NCBI GenBank assembly: GCA_903896015.1
Contig: CAITWF010000087.1
Location: 1 to 35,012, forward strand
DNA length: 35,012 nt
Origin: an uncultured Opitutia bacterium
Lineage (GTDB): Bacteria; Verrucomicrobiota; Verrucomicrobiia; Opitutales; Opitutaceae
Direction: 5' to 3'
The notes beneath the pieces are model-generated. The model saw nothing but the letters and a program-made list of their open reading frames with translations, did no database searches and was not told the origin of the DNA. Both the position numbers and the translations under genes were made by a program. Positions 1-9,270 of this stretch are shown in pieces. How positions within the stretch are numbered: position 1 is the first letter of the stretch; each line of letters opens with the position of its first letter.

Positions 1-47
1 CGGCCCACGAGTTCACGCCCCAGCGCTTCGCCCAATTCGCGCGCTGA
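1..47 (+). CDS. Possible C-terminal end of a plus-strand gene cut by the left edge
   Basis: Reading from base 3, the plus strand gives 14 sense codons (translation ending FAQFAR) and then TGA at 45-47. Thirteen of the 14 codons end in G or C, mostly C, which resembles the confirmed plus-strand genes of the window. No family can be named from 14 residues. A competing minus-strand reading starts at an ATG at 80-78 and leaves the window to the left, but its third positions are less biased. Either could be the real gene, and the call is weak. Confidence 0.25.
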   Translation, partial: AHEFTPQRFAQFAR

Positions 48-274
48 TTCCACCGCCGCTGTCTTCGACCTCGTCCGCATCGCGCGCACTATAGCGCCGC
101 GCCGTTCGCCCGGCTACGCTGTGGCCGGCTTTCCGCTTACGGTAGGGGTAGGTTGAGGTTAACGAGGCGACTGCGTCTTTATCATCGCGGCTCATTAGGA
201 TACCTCAAGATACAATTCCCTGAGATAAGTTATTTCACTGCTGGCCAGAAGGGCACCCGGCCTCTGACTGCGGC

Positions 275-3220
275 CTATCGCGCGCCTGTCACCCACAACA
301 ACCACGCGTCGCCGCTTGGCTTAGCGATCACCTTCCCATCGCCGAGATCCGCCGGCGGCGTTTTTCCATCGCGCGGATTGAACCACGTCGCGTTTTGCCC
401 CGCCATCGGTTGTGCGAGCGCCATCGTCGGGCCGCTCATCGAGTAGAGAAGCACATTCGATCGCTTTGCATCGGCGAGACACCACGCATCCCCCGCAAAT
501 CCGTCGAGCGGCCTCATCGCAGGGAGCACGTCCGCCAGTCGCTCGCTCACGAACGCATAAAACGCCGCGTCGTTCCGCGGCCCACCCGCAAACGGCGCCG
601 CCGACTCAGCCGACACCGGTGAGGCGCCACCGGCCATCAACACCGGAATCGGCCCGAACCCGCCATGTCCAGTGACGACGGCCTTCCCAGGGAATTTGTC
701 GCGATACTCGCGCACCTGCCGGTAGACGAATTCCGCCTTCGTCGGCATAATCGCGTCGCGCCCGAAGGTGTTCGTGCGGATTTCCCGAAAGGCCAGTTTG
801 CCGAGTCCATCCGGCGCGAAAAGTTTTCCATCCTCCAGATACTGCCAGTAGCGCGTGTCGATCACATCGATGTGCGCGCCGCGAACGGAATCGGAAAGAA
901 TCGCATCGGTCACGGCCTTGCTCGTCTGCAGCTGCAGCCGGATGCGTTTGCCGTGCGCCTTCTCCCACGCCGACACGGTATCGATAAAGAACAGCTGAAA
1001 CGGCAGTGGGCCCGCGAACTGATAGCCAAGTGTCAGCACGAAGTTTGGCTCGTCGCCAAGGACGTCGAGGATGTGCCGAATGTAGAGTTCGTGGAGGGGA
1101 CGCCGGCGCGCATCCGTCACGTCGTAGAACTCCTCGGCGATGTGGTGCCGGCTCTGCGTCGCACCCTCCCAGTTCGGCGGCTCCGGAAATCCGACGTCGT
1201 TGATGCAGTTCGCCTGTCGCCACGCATACTCGGCCCAGTGCGCCGCTGCCTCCTCGACGTTGTGGTTGTCGTAGGCTTGATAGACGAAAACCAATCCCTT
1301 CGCCGCGCAGTCGTCCGCCAGCTCGCGTAGCCGCGCAAAATACCACGGGTTGAATTTAGTCAGGTCGTATTTGCTCAGGCCGTCGGTCGCCCGACCCTGC
1401 CCGCTCCGCGCCCACGGCGACTCGAAAAATGGCGCATACACTTCGCCGTCCTCCCATTTCGTGATGAGGTGACTGTCGCGCCGCCGGTCATACCACAGGC
1501 CGGGAAACGCATAATAAAACTCGGTGTGCTGCGCGACCATCGTGTCCGTCAGCGCCTCAAGATCCTCTGTCATCGTCGGCCCGACATGACCCGGCGCCCA
1601 GCGTGTCGGACTCGTTCCCATCTCCCGCACGCGACCGAGCACGACCTGCCCCTTCCACAACGCGCTGCCTATCGACGGTCCGAACACCGCCTTCCCGCCA
1701 ACCATGAAATAGCCGTTCGACATCGACAGAGCCTTCACCGGCCCCACCACAGGCGGTTGCACCACGCCGGAAAACGCTGCGACGCCCTCTGGTTCGCGCC
1801 GGATAATCTGCAGCTGCAATGCCGCGATCGCTCCGTCACCCGCGCGCTTCGCAAGTTGCGCGCGATACAGCGACGGCGTCGCCGGATCGATCACCACTCG
1901 ATTAGGCGCGCCGGGCGGATCCTCGACGTTGATCCGGCTCTGCGACGCGCAATTCCACAGCACGCAATTCGCCGCCGTCCACGCAGCGCCCTGTGTTTTC
2001 GCCCCAAGGTTCGCGAGCGCCAACGCCGCGCCCTGAATCGAAACGCGATCGTAGAGCACCCCACTCGCCCAGCTCTCAAACGGCCCGCTGTCCGCATTCG
2101 CGCGCAGCGCCTTGCAATCGAGAAACACGATCGGCCCCGTCGCGCAGTGGCCGGCCGCGAAATCTCGTTCCCCGTCCTCAGCCGTGCAGCGCTGCACTAG
2201 CACCTGTTGCCCACCCGCATAAAAACTAATCCGCCGCCACCCCCCGATCTCCGACACCGGCTCCGTGCTCACGCAATCCTGCACCGTCACCGCGCGCGCC
2301 GTGGCTCCAATCCACACGCAGGAGCTCACGAAATGCTTCGCCGTGACGCCGCGCACCCAGACTTCCTTCACGTTTTCCAGCGACACACACATCCACGCGT
2401 GCTCTTCGTCGAGCGGATTTACCGGGCTAAACTCGCTCAGGCACGTCAGATTCTCGACGCCGACATGGTGCAGCCGATCCGGCCACTCGAACGTGTGCAC
2501 GGTCGCGCCGCCGAACTTCTGCTCCAGCGCCGTCGTGATCGGCGCATCGAGTGTAATCGTTTTTGCCACCGCATCGACGGTCGTGACGGTGCGCTCCCAC
2601 TCGATGTCGCGCGACCCCGGCACCCAATCGAGCCGTTGCTCCTTGTATTGGCCGGGCCCTGGAAAGTTATTTGCCCCGATCGCCGTGATCCACTCCTTCG
2701 TGCTTGGCCGGCGCACGAGCACCCGTTCGCCCGGCGCGAGGCCCTCGACGCTGGCGAGCGTGAGCGACGTCGCGCCCGCCGCCACGAGTTCATCCGTCAC
2801 GCGCACGCCCGCGCTCACCATGCGGTTCGCCGCGCTGCCACGGATCTCGATCAACGTGCGGCGCGAATTGCCCGCCGCGACCAGCGTCGCACCGTCGCCG
2901 CGCAACACCACGCCCGATTCGGCCAGCCGCAACTGCCCCTCGACGCGAAACACCCCGCCGCGCAGCAGCACCGCGCCGCGAAAACCGTTCGCGTCCTTCG
3001 GCAGCATTCCCACCGCATCGATCGCCGCCTGAATCACCCGCGTTTCATCGCGCCCCGTCGGGGTAACGGCGAACTTCGCTGGCACGTCGGGAATCGCCAC
3101 GCCCCCACCGCCATAGCCCGCAGTCGAAAAATCCATGATCGGCACCGGAGCTTCGGCCGCGAGACCCGACGCTGCGCGGCCAATTAACACCAAAAGCGAA
3201 ATCAGTGCGCGCGTTTTCAT
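275..3220 (-). CDS. Secreted pectate-lyase-like beta-helix protein with a large C-terminal domain (DUF6298-like)
   Basis: The 981-residue product begins with a Sec signal peptide (about residues 1-22, ending GLAAEA), so it is exported. Residues about 45-450 look like a right-handed parallel beta-helix of the pectate_lyase_3 type: an N-terminal segment with DETRVIQAAIDA, then a GAVLLRGGVFRV strand and repeated short beta turns. From about residue 490 a second domain begins (VGGKAVFGPSIG) and runs to the end. It is rich in Trp/Tyr/Asp and resembles a (beta/alpha)-barrel glycosidase-like region; I recall such C-termini being labelled DUF6298. The gene is last in a three-gene operon, 16 nt after the GH105 gene. 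The exact reaction is unknown: lyase, hydrolase or epimerase are all possible, most likely on pectin or another uronic-acid polymer given the neighbour. The ATG start is supported by the signal peptide directly after it. Confidence 0.8.
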   Translation of the reverse strand: MKTRALISLLVLIGRAASGLAAEAPVPIMDFSTAGYGGGGVAIPDVPAKFAVTPTGRDETRVIQAAIDAVGMLPKDANGFRGAVLLRGGVFRVEGQLRLAESGVVLRGDGATLVAAGNSRRTLIEIRGSAANRMVSAGVRVTDELVAAGATSLTLASVEGLAPGERVLVRRPSTKEWITAIGANNFPGPGQYKEQRLDWVPGSRDIEWERTVTTVDAVAKTITLDAPITTALEQKFGGATVHTFEWPDRLHHVGVENLTCLSEFSPVNPLDEEHAWMCVSLENVKEVWVRGVTAKHFVSSCVWIGATARAVTVQDCVSTEPVSEIGGWRRISFYAGGQQVLVQRCTAEDGERDFAAGHCATGPIVFLDCKALRANADSGPFESWASGVLYDRVSIQGAALALANLGAKTQGAAWTAANCVLWNCASQSRINVEDPPGAPNRVVIDPATPSLYRAQLAKRAGDGAIAALQLQIIRREPEGVAAFSGVVQPPVVGPVKALSMSNGYFMVGGKAVFGPSIGSALWKGQVVLGRVREMGTSPTRWAPGHVGPTMTEDLEALTDTMVAQHTEFYYAFPGLWYDRRRDSHLITKWEDGEVYAPFFESPWARSGQGRATDGLSKYDLTKFNPWYFARLRELADDCAAKGLVFVYQAYDNHNVEEAAAHWAEYAWRQANCINDVGFPEPPNWEGATQSRHHIAEEFYDVTDARRRPLHELYIRHILDVLGDEPNFVLTLGYQFAGPLPFQLFFIDTVSAWEKAHGKRIRLQLQTSKAVTDAILSDSVRGAHIDVIDTRYWQYLEDGKLFAPDGLGKLAFREIRTNTFGRDAIMPTKAEFVYRQVREYRDKFPGKAVVTGHGGFGPIPVLMAGGASPVSAESAAPFAGGPRNDAAFYAFVSERLADVLPAMRPLDGFAGDAWCLADAKRSNVLLYSMSGPTMALAQPMAGQNATWFNPRDGKTPPADLGDGKVIAKPSGDAWLLWVTGAR

Positions 3221-3236
3221 GGCGATTCAATCGCGC

Positions 3237-4652
3237 TCACAGATGCTCTCGGTAGCTCGTCGCCGAGTCCTTCGGCACGTAGTGATAGGTGCGCAGCTTG
3301 TAATCGATAATGAACGCCGGATTTTTTAGCAGCCGGATCATCTCCACACCTGCGAGCATCGTCGTGCCGTAGCCGTGCAGCGCCTTCGTGCTCGTCGGAC
3401 GGTTGTAGTAGTAAACCTGATCGCCAGCGAACGTTGTGCCGACGCAGCTGCCCTCGACCTGACCCTGCGCATTGATCTTCGTCGCGAGCGCGCACCAGCC
3501 CGCCTGCGCAATCGATCCATACGTCGTCGCGTTGATCCAACCCTCGTTGATCGCGTGCGCGATTCCGTAGACGAACATCGCACTCGCCGAGGTCTCAAGA
3601 TACGAATCATTGCGATCGACCATTTGGTGCCAGAGGCCCGAGCCCGATTGAAACCCTGCCACGCCGTGGAGCGCCGCGCGGAGTTGCTCGAGCACTTTTT
3701 CGCGGCCCGGATGATCCTTCGGCAGCACGTCGAGCACGTCGCACATCGCGATGATGATCCAACCGCTCGCGCGGCCCCAATAGAAGTGCGGCGCGTCGGG
3801 GTTGTGCGCGTTCCAACCGTGCGTGTAGAGGTCGATGTGGTGGTTGAACAGCTTCGCTGACATCAACTCGATCTGCTTCACCGCGTCGTCGAAATACGCG
3901 CGATCGCCGGTCATCCGGCCGGCCTCGGCGAGCGCGGGGATGCCCATGTAGGCGTCGTCCGCCCAGAGCGATTGCGCCTGCGGCCGCTGCCGCGCAAGCG
4001 TGCCGTCCTTCATTCGATACTGTTTGTGCGCGACCCAGTCCGTCCACGTGTCGATCACCGGTTTGAGATCAGGACCGACGCCCGCGAGGCGCGCGCGAAT
4101 GAGCGCGGCGTCCATCGAGCCGCAGTCGTCGAGCGCGCGCGGCTCAAGCACGGCACGCAAGCCGTTCTTGTCGGTGCCGAATTTTTCCGCAGTCGTGCGG
4201 AAGAACGGAAGCACCTTCGCGAGAAACTCCGTGTGCTTCTTCACGTAGTCGTTGAACTTCGTTTCGCCAGTCACGGCCGCCGCGCGCAGCATCGCCGAGT
4301 CCACCACACCCATCTCGTATTGCAGCGGGCTGAACTCCATCCCGCCGCGATCGAGCACAGCCGTCGCTACCGGCGTCGAAAAGTCGGTGATCTCCTTGCC
4401 GGTCTGGCTGTCGATCACGCGCGTCGGCGCGGCGAGATCGAGGTAGTTGCGGATGCGGGCGAGCGCCTCGGTCACTTCCGTGACGGTCGGAAGTTGATAC
4501 GGGATCGGATAAGTGCCCTCGGCGGAATCTTTCCCAGCGTTCTTGTTATCGCGGTTGCGAAACGGCCCTTCGGCGAACGCGGGCAACGCTGCGGCGACGA
4601 TGAACGCGAGGCCGGCAAGCGCTGGCCGATGGAAGCGGTGGAGTTTTTTCAT
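3237..4652 (-). CDS. GH88/GH105 unsaturated uronyl (rhamnogalacturonyl) hydrolase, secreted
   Basis: The 471-residue protein has a signal peptide (MKKLHRFHRP start, hydrophobic stretch, cleavage near AFA-EG) followed by an (alpha/alpha)6-barrel of the GH88/GH105 family. Visible family signatures are WADDAYMGIPALAEAG, with the Asp pair expected to include the general acid/base, and GRASGWIIIAMCDVLDVLP. Family members remove the 4,5-unsaturated uronic acid that polysaccharide lyases leave at the non-reducing end, typically of rhamnogalacturonan fragments. That fits a lyase-like partner immediately downstream. The length is longer than the roughly 370 residues of YteR-type enzymes because of the signal peptide and an N-terminal extension. 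It lies 9 nt after the preceding glycosidase and 16 nt before the beta-helix gene, so the three are probably co-transcribed. The exact oligosaccharide substrate cannot be read from the sequence. Confidence 0.88.
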   Translation of the reverse strand: MKKLHRFHRPALAGLAFIVAAALPAFAEGPFRNRDNKNAGKDSAEGTYPIPYQLPTVTEVTEALARIRNYLDLAAPTRVIDSQTGKEITDFSTPVATAVLDRGGMEFSPLQYEMGVVDSAMLRAAAVTGETKFNDYVKKHTEFLAKVLPFFRTTAEKFGTDKNGLRAVLEPRALDDCGSMDAALIRARLAGVGPDLKPVIDTWTDWVAHKQYRMKDGTLARQRPQAQSLWADDAYMGIPALAEAGRMTGDRAYFDDAVKQIELMSAKLFNHHIDLYTHGWNAHNPDAPHFYWGRASGWIIIAMCDVLDVLPKDHPGREKVLEQLRAALHGVAGFQSGSGLWHQMVDRNDSYLETSASAMFVYGIAHAINEGWINATTYGSIAQAGWCALATKINAQGQVEGSCVGTTFAGDQVYYYNRPTSTKALHGYGTTMLAGVEMIRLLKNPAFIIDYKLRTYHYVPKDSATSYREHL

Positions 4653-4661
4653 GGCAAAAAT

Positions 4662-6797
4662 TTAGGGCAATGGATGCAGCCCCTCGCTGCGCACGACCCA
4701 CGTTCCGTCGTGGGGGAAACCGGGCGCGTCGTGCGTCGGCGCGCCGTCCCAACCCACAGCCATCATCGCGACCGCCGAGAGAAGCGCGCCGTTGCCCGGC
4801 AGATAAATCGGCAGATCGTCGCGCTGCTTGTTGTGGCCATTGGGCATGTAGCTGTTGTTGGGGCCGTCCCTCTTGAGCAACACGTCGACGGCTTTCTTCG
4901 GCTCGCCGAGCCGCGCCGCCGTCATGGCGATCATCGGGTAGTCCCAGCCCCAAATCTTTGTTTCCCAGTCCCACGACTTCAGCACCGCGTCGAGCGTCCG
5001 CGCCATCGTCGCGCGATCGACGCCATCTCCAGGCAATTGACCAAGCGCCATCAGGAACGACGGATGGTCATGCCGACTGGCGACGTTGTCCCACGTGTCG
5101 GGGTGCGATTCGAGCGCGACGTATTTGCCATCGTTCACCGGCAGTGGCGCAATCGCTTTGATCATTTCGTCCCACTCGGGATTGCGGCCTAGGCCGAGCC
5201 GCTCGCGCCACTGCTGAGCAATTTGAAGGCCGCGCGACCAGTAGCTGAGTTCGTAGCAGGGATTCATGCTCGTCGCTTGATCGTAGATTTCCTGCGCGAT
5301 CCAGAGCGGCGGGCCAAGGTTGTAGCACTTCCGCGTCTCATCCCAGTGCAGCATCGACGCCATGCAGTCCGCGGTCTCAAGCACGAGATCGCGGTAACGC
5401 GCGAGCGTCGCGGGCGTGGGCGTGTTGCGATACAGCAATTCGGCGAGATGGATCGGATGCGGCTGGTTCCAGACGATGAGCGGATTGCCGCCCGGGCTCT
5501 CGCGAAAGTCAGGGCCAATCATTTTCGGCCAGCGCGCGCCGCGCAGATCGCGGCCCGTGGCGATGCGCCGGGCGATCGGGAGCGCGTTGACGAAGCTGTC
5601 AAGGTTGCGCGCCAAAAACGCGTCCCGCCCCCACAGCGCAAAGTGCGCCGTGTGCCACCAGATCATTTCGGTGTGATGCTTCTGATACCACGTGCTGAGA
5701 GTGAGGCCGCTCTCCGACGGCGGAAAATCACCCGCCATCTGGATGGCCATGAGATATTGCGAGAGCACGACGCGCCGCTCGAGCTCCGTCGCACGCGGAT
5801 CCGTGCTGCCCGAAAAATCGATCGCGCCACCGGACGACCAGAATTTCTCCCATGCCGTCGCGCTCGCCCGGAACACCGTGCCGGCCTCGGGAGCGGGATT
5901 GGCACCGCCGGCCACATATCGAATGGAAAACTCGAGGACCTCGCCCGTAAGAGTGCTAAGGCGCATCTCGTGCGCGCCGTTCGACCAAAAAGTGATCGGC
6001 ACCGAGCCGAGCACGGAGCCCAAATAGCGCGCGCCATCGCGATCGTGCTCGAATAACACCGAGCGCTCGTTGCGGGCGAGGATCGTCGTGCGGTGCGAGT
6101 CGGGCTCCGACCAGTCGAGCGCGGAATTATTTTTGGTGGCGAGCGCGTGCCCGCGCGGCAGCGCGAGCCGCACGCCGAGCCGGCCTCCAGCCACCAGCGG
6201 AGACTCGATGTGAATCGCGAGCGCATCCCGCACGGGATCGCACGCGACGACGACCTTCACCTTTGCGCCCGTCAGTTGATATTCGCTGGTGATCGTGCCC
6301 GACCAAAGATCGAGAGTCTGTGAAATGGCGCTCAACTCGTCGGGCGCGATCGGCGCGCCGCCATCGCGCGCCAAGTCGAGCACGAGTTCCGGTAGAGGCA
6401 GCGCGTGCGGATTTTCGCGCAGCCATTTTCCAGCCGGGCTGCCCTGGTTGGTCGGATAGCCGATCGTTTTGCCATAAGCGGAGAACGCGCGATTCGCGTC
6501 GCGCAGCCGGTAGTTGAAAGGGTTTTCCTCCTCGTGCCACGACCAGCGCGCCTGTGTCTCTAGGCCAATGCCGCTCTTGTGATAATAATCGGAGAAGGTC
6601 TGCAGACCCGTCACGTCCGCCGTGAAACAGAATTCGCCATTGCCCACCGACAGCGGCGCCCACGGATCGATCGCGGTGACGTGCGGGTTGTGGCGGGTGA
6701 CGAGCGCATGGCGGTCAATTTTGTCGGCGGCGAGCGCGGCGATATAGCGCAGCGCGAGCACAGCGATGACGACAAGGCGACGAGGGGCGGGGCGCAT
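4662..6797 (-). CDS. Secreted (alpha/alpha)6-barrel glycoside hydrolase, GH65/GH95-like
   Basis: About 711 residues from the ATG at 6797. An adjacent ATG at 6800 is equally possible. The longer open frame upstream is not used here, because the signal peptide (MRPAPRRLVVIAVLALRY, then AALA) begins at these codons. The mature protein has an N-terminal beta-sandwich-like half (PLSVGNGEFCFTADVTGLQ) and a helical barrel half with HHTEMIWWHTAHFALWGRD and YLPGNGALLSAVAMMA. This layout is typical of six-hairpin glycosidases such as GH65 and GH95, but I cannot assign a family with certainty. It is first in the operon with the GH105 and beta-helix genes, so it probably trims side chains or terminal sugars of the same polymer outside the cytoplasm. 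The substrate is unknown. Confidence 0.75.
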   Translation of the reverse strand: MRPAPRRLVVIAVLALRYIAALAADKIDRHALVTRHNPHVTAIDPWAPLSVGNGEFCFTADVTGLQTFSDYYHKSGIGLETQARWSWHEEENPFNYRLRDANRAFSAYGKTIGYPTNQGSPAGKWLRENPHALPLPELVLDLARDGGAPIAPDELSAISQTLDLWSGTITSEYQLTGAKVKVVVACDPVRDALAIHIESPLVAGGRLGVRLALPRGHALATKNNSALDWSEPDSHRTTILARNERSVLFEHDRDGARYLGSVLGSVPITFWSNGAHEMRLSTLTGEVLEFSIRYVAGGANPAPEAGTVFRASATAWEKFWSSGGAIDFSGSTDPRATELERRVVLSQYLMAIQMAGDFPPSESGLTLSTWYQKHHTEMIWWHTAHFALWGRDAFLARNLDSFVNALPIARRIATGRDLRGARWPKMIGPDFRESPGGNPLIVWNQPHPIHLAELLYRNTPTPATLARYRDLVLETADCMASMLHWDETRKCYNLGPPLWIAQEIYDQATSMNPCYELSYWSRGLQIAQQWRERLGLGRNPEWDEMIKAIAPLPVNDGKYVALESHPDTWDNVASRHDHPSFLMALGQLPGDGVDRATMARTLDAVLKSWDWETKIWGWDYPMIAMTAARLGEPKKAVDVLLKRDGPNNSYMPNGHNKQRDDLPIYLPGNGALLSAVAMMAVGWDGAPTHDAPGFPHDGTWVVRSEGLHPLP

Positions 6798-6877
6798 CAT
6801 GGGGATAAAAGATGTGTCGCCCACCTTACGCGTGCGCAACGCCAAAGGACTCGTGTCCGCGTGTCCTAAAATTAGAC

Positions 6878-6889
6878 GGTAACGTTTCG
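6878..6889. promoter_or_regulatory. LacI-type operator-like palindrome in the divergent intergenic region
   Basis: The region between the glycosidase operon and the ABC exporter (6798-6931) contains GGTAACGTTTCG, whose centre AACGTT is a perfect palindrome and which resembles LacI-family operators (consensus near TGAAACGTTTCA). On the plus strand a TAAAAT hexamer at 6867-6872 could be a -10 element for the exporter, but I see no good -35. LacI-family control would suit a sugar-degrading operon. No regulator gene is in the window, so this is only a candidate. Confidence 0.22.
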
Positions 6890-6931
6890 TTTCGGTTCGA
6901 GTTTCCTCTCCATCCATCCACAACTGGTCCC

Positions 6932-7849
6932 ATGCTGCAACTCCACTCCGTCACCAAGCGCTACGGCGACCTCGTCGCGCTCAACGACGTTTCGCTCGAA
7001 CTCGCGCGTGGCGAATTCTTCGGCCTGCTCGGGCCCAACGGCGCCGGCAAGTCCACGACCATGTCGCTCATCGCGGGCCTGCGCGCTGCCGATTCCGGCA
7101 CGCTTACGCTCGACGGGCAGCCGCTGACCGCCGCCAATTCCGCCTCCCGCCTTTCGCTCGGCCTCGTACCGCAGCACATCGCGCTCTACCCCGAGCTCAA
7201 CGCGGTCGAGAACCTCCGTATCTTCGGCGAACTCTATGGCCTCCGCGGCCCCGACCTGCGCGCGCGCATCGACGCCGCACTCGAAGCCGTGCAGCTCGCC
7301 GATCGCCGCAAGGACCCGGTGAAAAATTTCTCCGGCGGCATGCAGCGCCGCCTCAACCTCGTCGCCGCTCTCCTCCACCGGCCGAAGCTTCTGCTATGCG
7401 ACGAGCCGACCGTCGGCGTCGATCCCCAGTCGCGCAACGCCATCTTCGAATACCTTGAACAGCTCAACCGCGAAGGCCTCACGATCATCTACTCGACGCA
7501 CTACATGGAGGAGGCCACGCGACTCTGCTCGCGCATCGGCATCATCGATCATGGCAAACTCCATGCGCTCGGCACGCTCGATGAGTTGCTGCTGACGTTA
7601 CCATTCGAGGAGGAAGTCCGTTTCCACGCGACGCCCGCCACCGGCCTGCTCGCCTCGCAACTTGGCGCCTACGGCGAACTCACCACGGTCGACGGCACCC
7701 ACCGTTTCCGCCCGCGCGCGGACTTCAAGTTCTCGAAACTCTACGCGCTCGCCGAATCGCTCGAACTGCCTGCTCGCCTCTTCGCGAGCCAGCGCCCGAC
7801 ACTCGAAGCCGTCTTCCTCCACCTCACCGGCCGCTCCCTCCGCGAGTAA
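6932..7849 (+). CDS. ABC-2 type exporter, ATP-binding subunit
   Basis: The 305-residue product is a cytoplasmic nucleotide-binding protein. It has Walker A (GPNGAGKST), a Q-loop region (LVPQHIALYPELNAVENL), the ABC signature (NFSGGMQRR), Walker B with catalytic Glu (LLLCDEPTVGVD) and the switch His (STHYMEEA). This is the DrrA/CcmA-like class that powers ABC-2 exporters. The open frame extends upstream to 6812, but the ATG at 6932 (MLQLHSVTKRYGDL) is the usual family start. The C-terminal 70 residues form the small accessory domain common in this class. The stop codon is 9 nt before the permease gene, so the two form a transporter. The exported substrate could be a drug, lipid or polysaccharide and cannot be told from sequence. 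Confidence 0.93.
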   Translation: MLQLHSVTKRYGDLVALNDVSLELARGEFFGLLGPNGAGKSTTMSLIAGLRAADSGTLTLDGQPLTAANSASRLSLGLVPQHIALYPELNAVENLRIFGELYGLRGPDLRARIDAALEAVQLADRRKDPVKNFSGGMQRRLNLVAALLHRPKLLLCDEPTVGVDPQSRNAIFEYLEQLNREGLTIIYSTHYMEEATRLCSRIGIIDHGKLHALGTLDELLLTLPFEEEVRFHATPATGLLASQLGAYGELTTVDGTHRFRPRADFKFSKLYALAESLELPARLFASQRPTLEAVFLHLTGRSLRE

Positions 7850-7858
7850 CTCACCACC

Positions 7859-9232
7859 ATGCGCCCCGTCTTTGTTCTCGTCCGCAAGGACCTCACCAAT
7901 TTTCTCCGCAACAAGGCCGCCGTCTCGCTTACGTTCGCGATCCCGTTCGCGATGATTTATCTCTTCGGCCAGATCTTCGGCATCAACCAAAAGGACTCCG
8001 GCCCCAGCGGCATTCCGATCGCAGTCGTCAACGCCAGCACCAACATCGCCGCCGCTAAACTCGTCGATGCGCTCAAGTCCGAGAACAGCCTGCGCATCAT
8101 CACTGAGACCGGCCCGAAGGAAAAGCGCCGCCCACTCACCGAGTCCGACCTCCGCCCAATGATGCAGGCCGCCGGCGCCGATTTCCGCTTCGCGATCGTG
8201 ATCCCCGAGGACGTGATCAGTGACACGCGCCTCGGCCTGCACCTCAAATTCCTCTCCAACCCGCGTAACGAAATCGAAACGCAGACCGTCAACGGCCTCC
8301 TGCAAAAAACGATTTTCTCTAACGTCCCCGAACTGCTGGGCGCCTCGCTTCAGGCTCGCGCAAAAAATTTTCTCGGCGACGCCAGCCTGAACACCTTCAA
8401 CCGCGGCATCGCGAATGCGATCGCCGGCGCGTTCGGCGGCAACATCGATGAAATCCTGGCACGCATCGAAAATGGCAATTTTGGGTTTGATCAGCTCACC
8501 AAAGCCGCCACCACCCCCGGCTCGAACACCGGCACGGCGGGCGCCGATCAGAAATCCGCGATGGCCGACGTGTTTTCCCGGATTGTGCGGATTGATACCG
8601 AGCAGGTCGTGGGCGCGAAAGTGAAGAGTCCAATGGCGACCGCGCTCGTCGGCGGCTGGGCCATTCAGTTTCTGCTCTTCGCGTTGAGCGCCTCCGCGAC
8701 CAGCCTGTTTCGCGAGCGCGACGCAGGCATCTTTCAGCGTCTTCTCGCGGCTCCTGTCACGCGCGCACAGATTCTGTGGAGCAAATTCGTTTATGGCGTG
8801 CTGCTCGGACTCGTGCAACTGCTCGTGCTGTTTTTCGCCGCCGGCCTGCTCTTCGGCATCGAGATTCTGCCCCATCTGCCGCTGCTCGCACTCACCTGCG
8901 TGTTCGCCGCCGCCGCATGCACTTCGTTTGGTATGCTGCTCGCGGCCGTGTCGTCGTCGCCCGAAGCGGCGAGCGGCCTCGCCACCTTTACAATTATGCT
9001 GATGAGCGCGATCGGCGGCGCGTGGTTTCCGATCAGCTTCATGCCTCAGTTCATCCAGCAGTTCAGTAAGCTCACGCTCGTCTACTGGTCGATGGAGGGC
9101 TTCAGCGCCGTGCTTTGGGCGAATCAAGGTTTCGTGCAACTGCTCCCCATCCTCAGCATTCTGGGCGGCATCGCCGTGGTCGTCATGAGCCTCGCCGTCT
9201 GGCGCTTCAATCGCGGCAAAATCTTCGGCTGA
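7859..9232 (+). CDS. ABC-2 type exporter, permease subunit
   Basis: This 457-residue membrane protein pairs with the ATPase just upstream. The first membrane segment is at about residues 21-40 (VSLTFAIPFAMIYLFGQIFG). Next comes a long extracytoplasmic loop of roughly 200 residues, rich in Asn, Gly and Ala. About five more hydrophobic segments lie between about 258 and 450, for example GGWAIQFLLFALSASA and GVLLGLVQLLVLFFAAGLLF. This is the ABC2_membrane_3 arrangement seen in YhaP/NatB/DrrB-like exporters, where the large loop distinguishes the subclass. The segment IFQRLLAAPVTRAQILWSKF is the conserved coupling region before the second half. Only one permease gene is present, so the working unit is probably a homodimer with two ATPases. 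The substrate is not determined. Confidence 0.9.
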   Translation: MRPVFVLVRKDLTNFLRNKAAVSLTFAIPFAMIYLFGQIFGINQKDSGPSGIPIAVVNASTNIAAAKLVDALKSENSLRIITETGPKEKRRPLTESDLRPMMQAAGADFRFAIVIPEDVISDTRLGLHLKFLSNPRNEIETQTVNGLLQKTIFSNVPELLGASLQARAKNFLGDASLNTFNRGIANAIAGAFGGNIDEILARIENGNFGFDQLTKAATTPGSNTGTAGADQKSAMADVFSRIVRIDTEQVVGAKVKSPMATALVGGWAIQFLLFALSASATSLFRERDAGIFQRLLAAPVTRAQILWSKFVYGVLLGLVQLLVLFFAAGLLFGIEILPHLPLLALTCVFAAAACTSFGMLLAAVSSSPEAASGLATFTIMLMSAIGGAWFPISFMPQFIQQFSKLTLVYWSMEGFSAVLWANQGFVQLLPILSILGGIAVVVMSLAVWRFNRGKIFG

Positions 9233-9270
9233 GGTCGGACCAATCCAGGGGTCCGTCGCGATCCGCAGAT

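Noticed and set aside
13-195. 60-codon minus-strand open frame at the left edge
   Set aside because: Arg/Ser-rich with no family signature; its composition looks like a chance open frame.
7598-9139. 513-codon minus-strand open frame opposite the ABC permease
   Set aside because: The translation is Glu/Arg/Gly-rich low-complexity shadow sequence, and the plus-strand permease is convincing.
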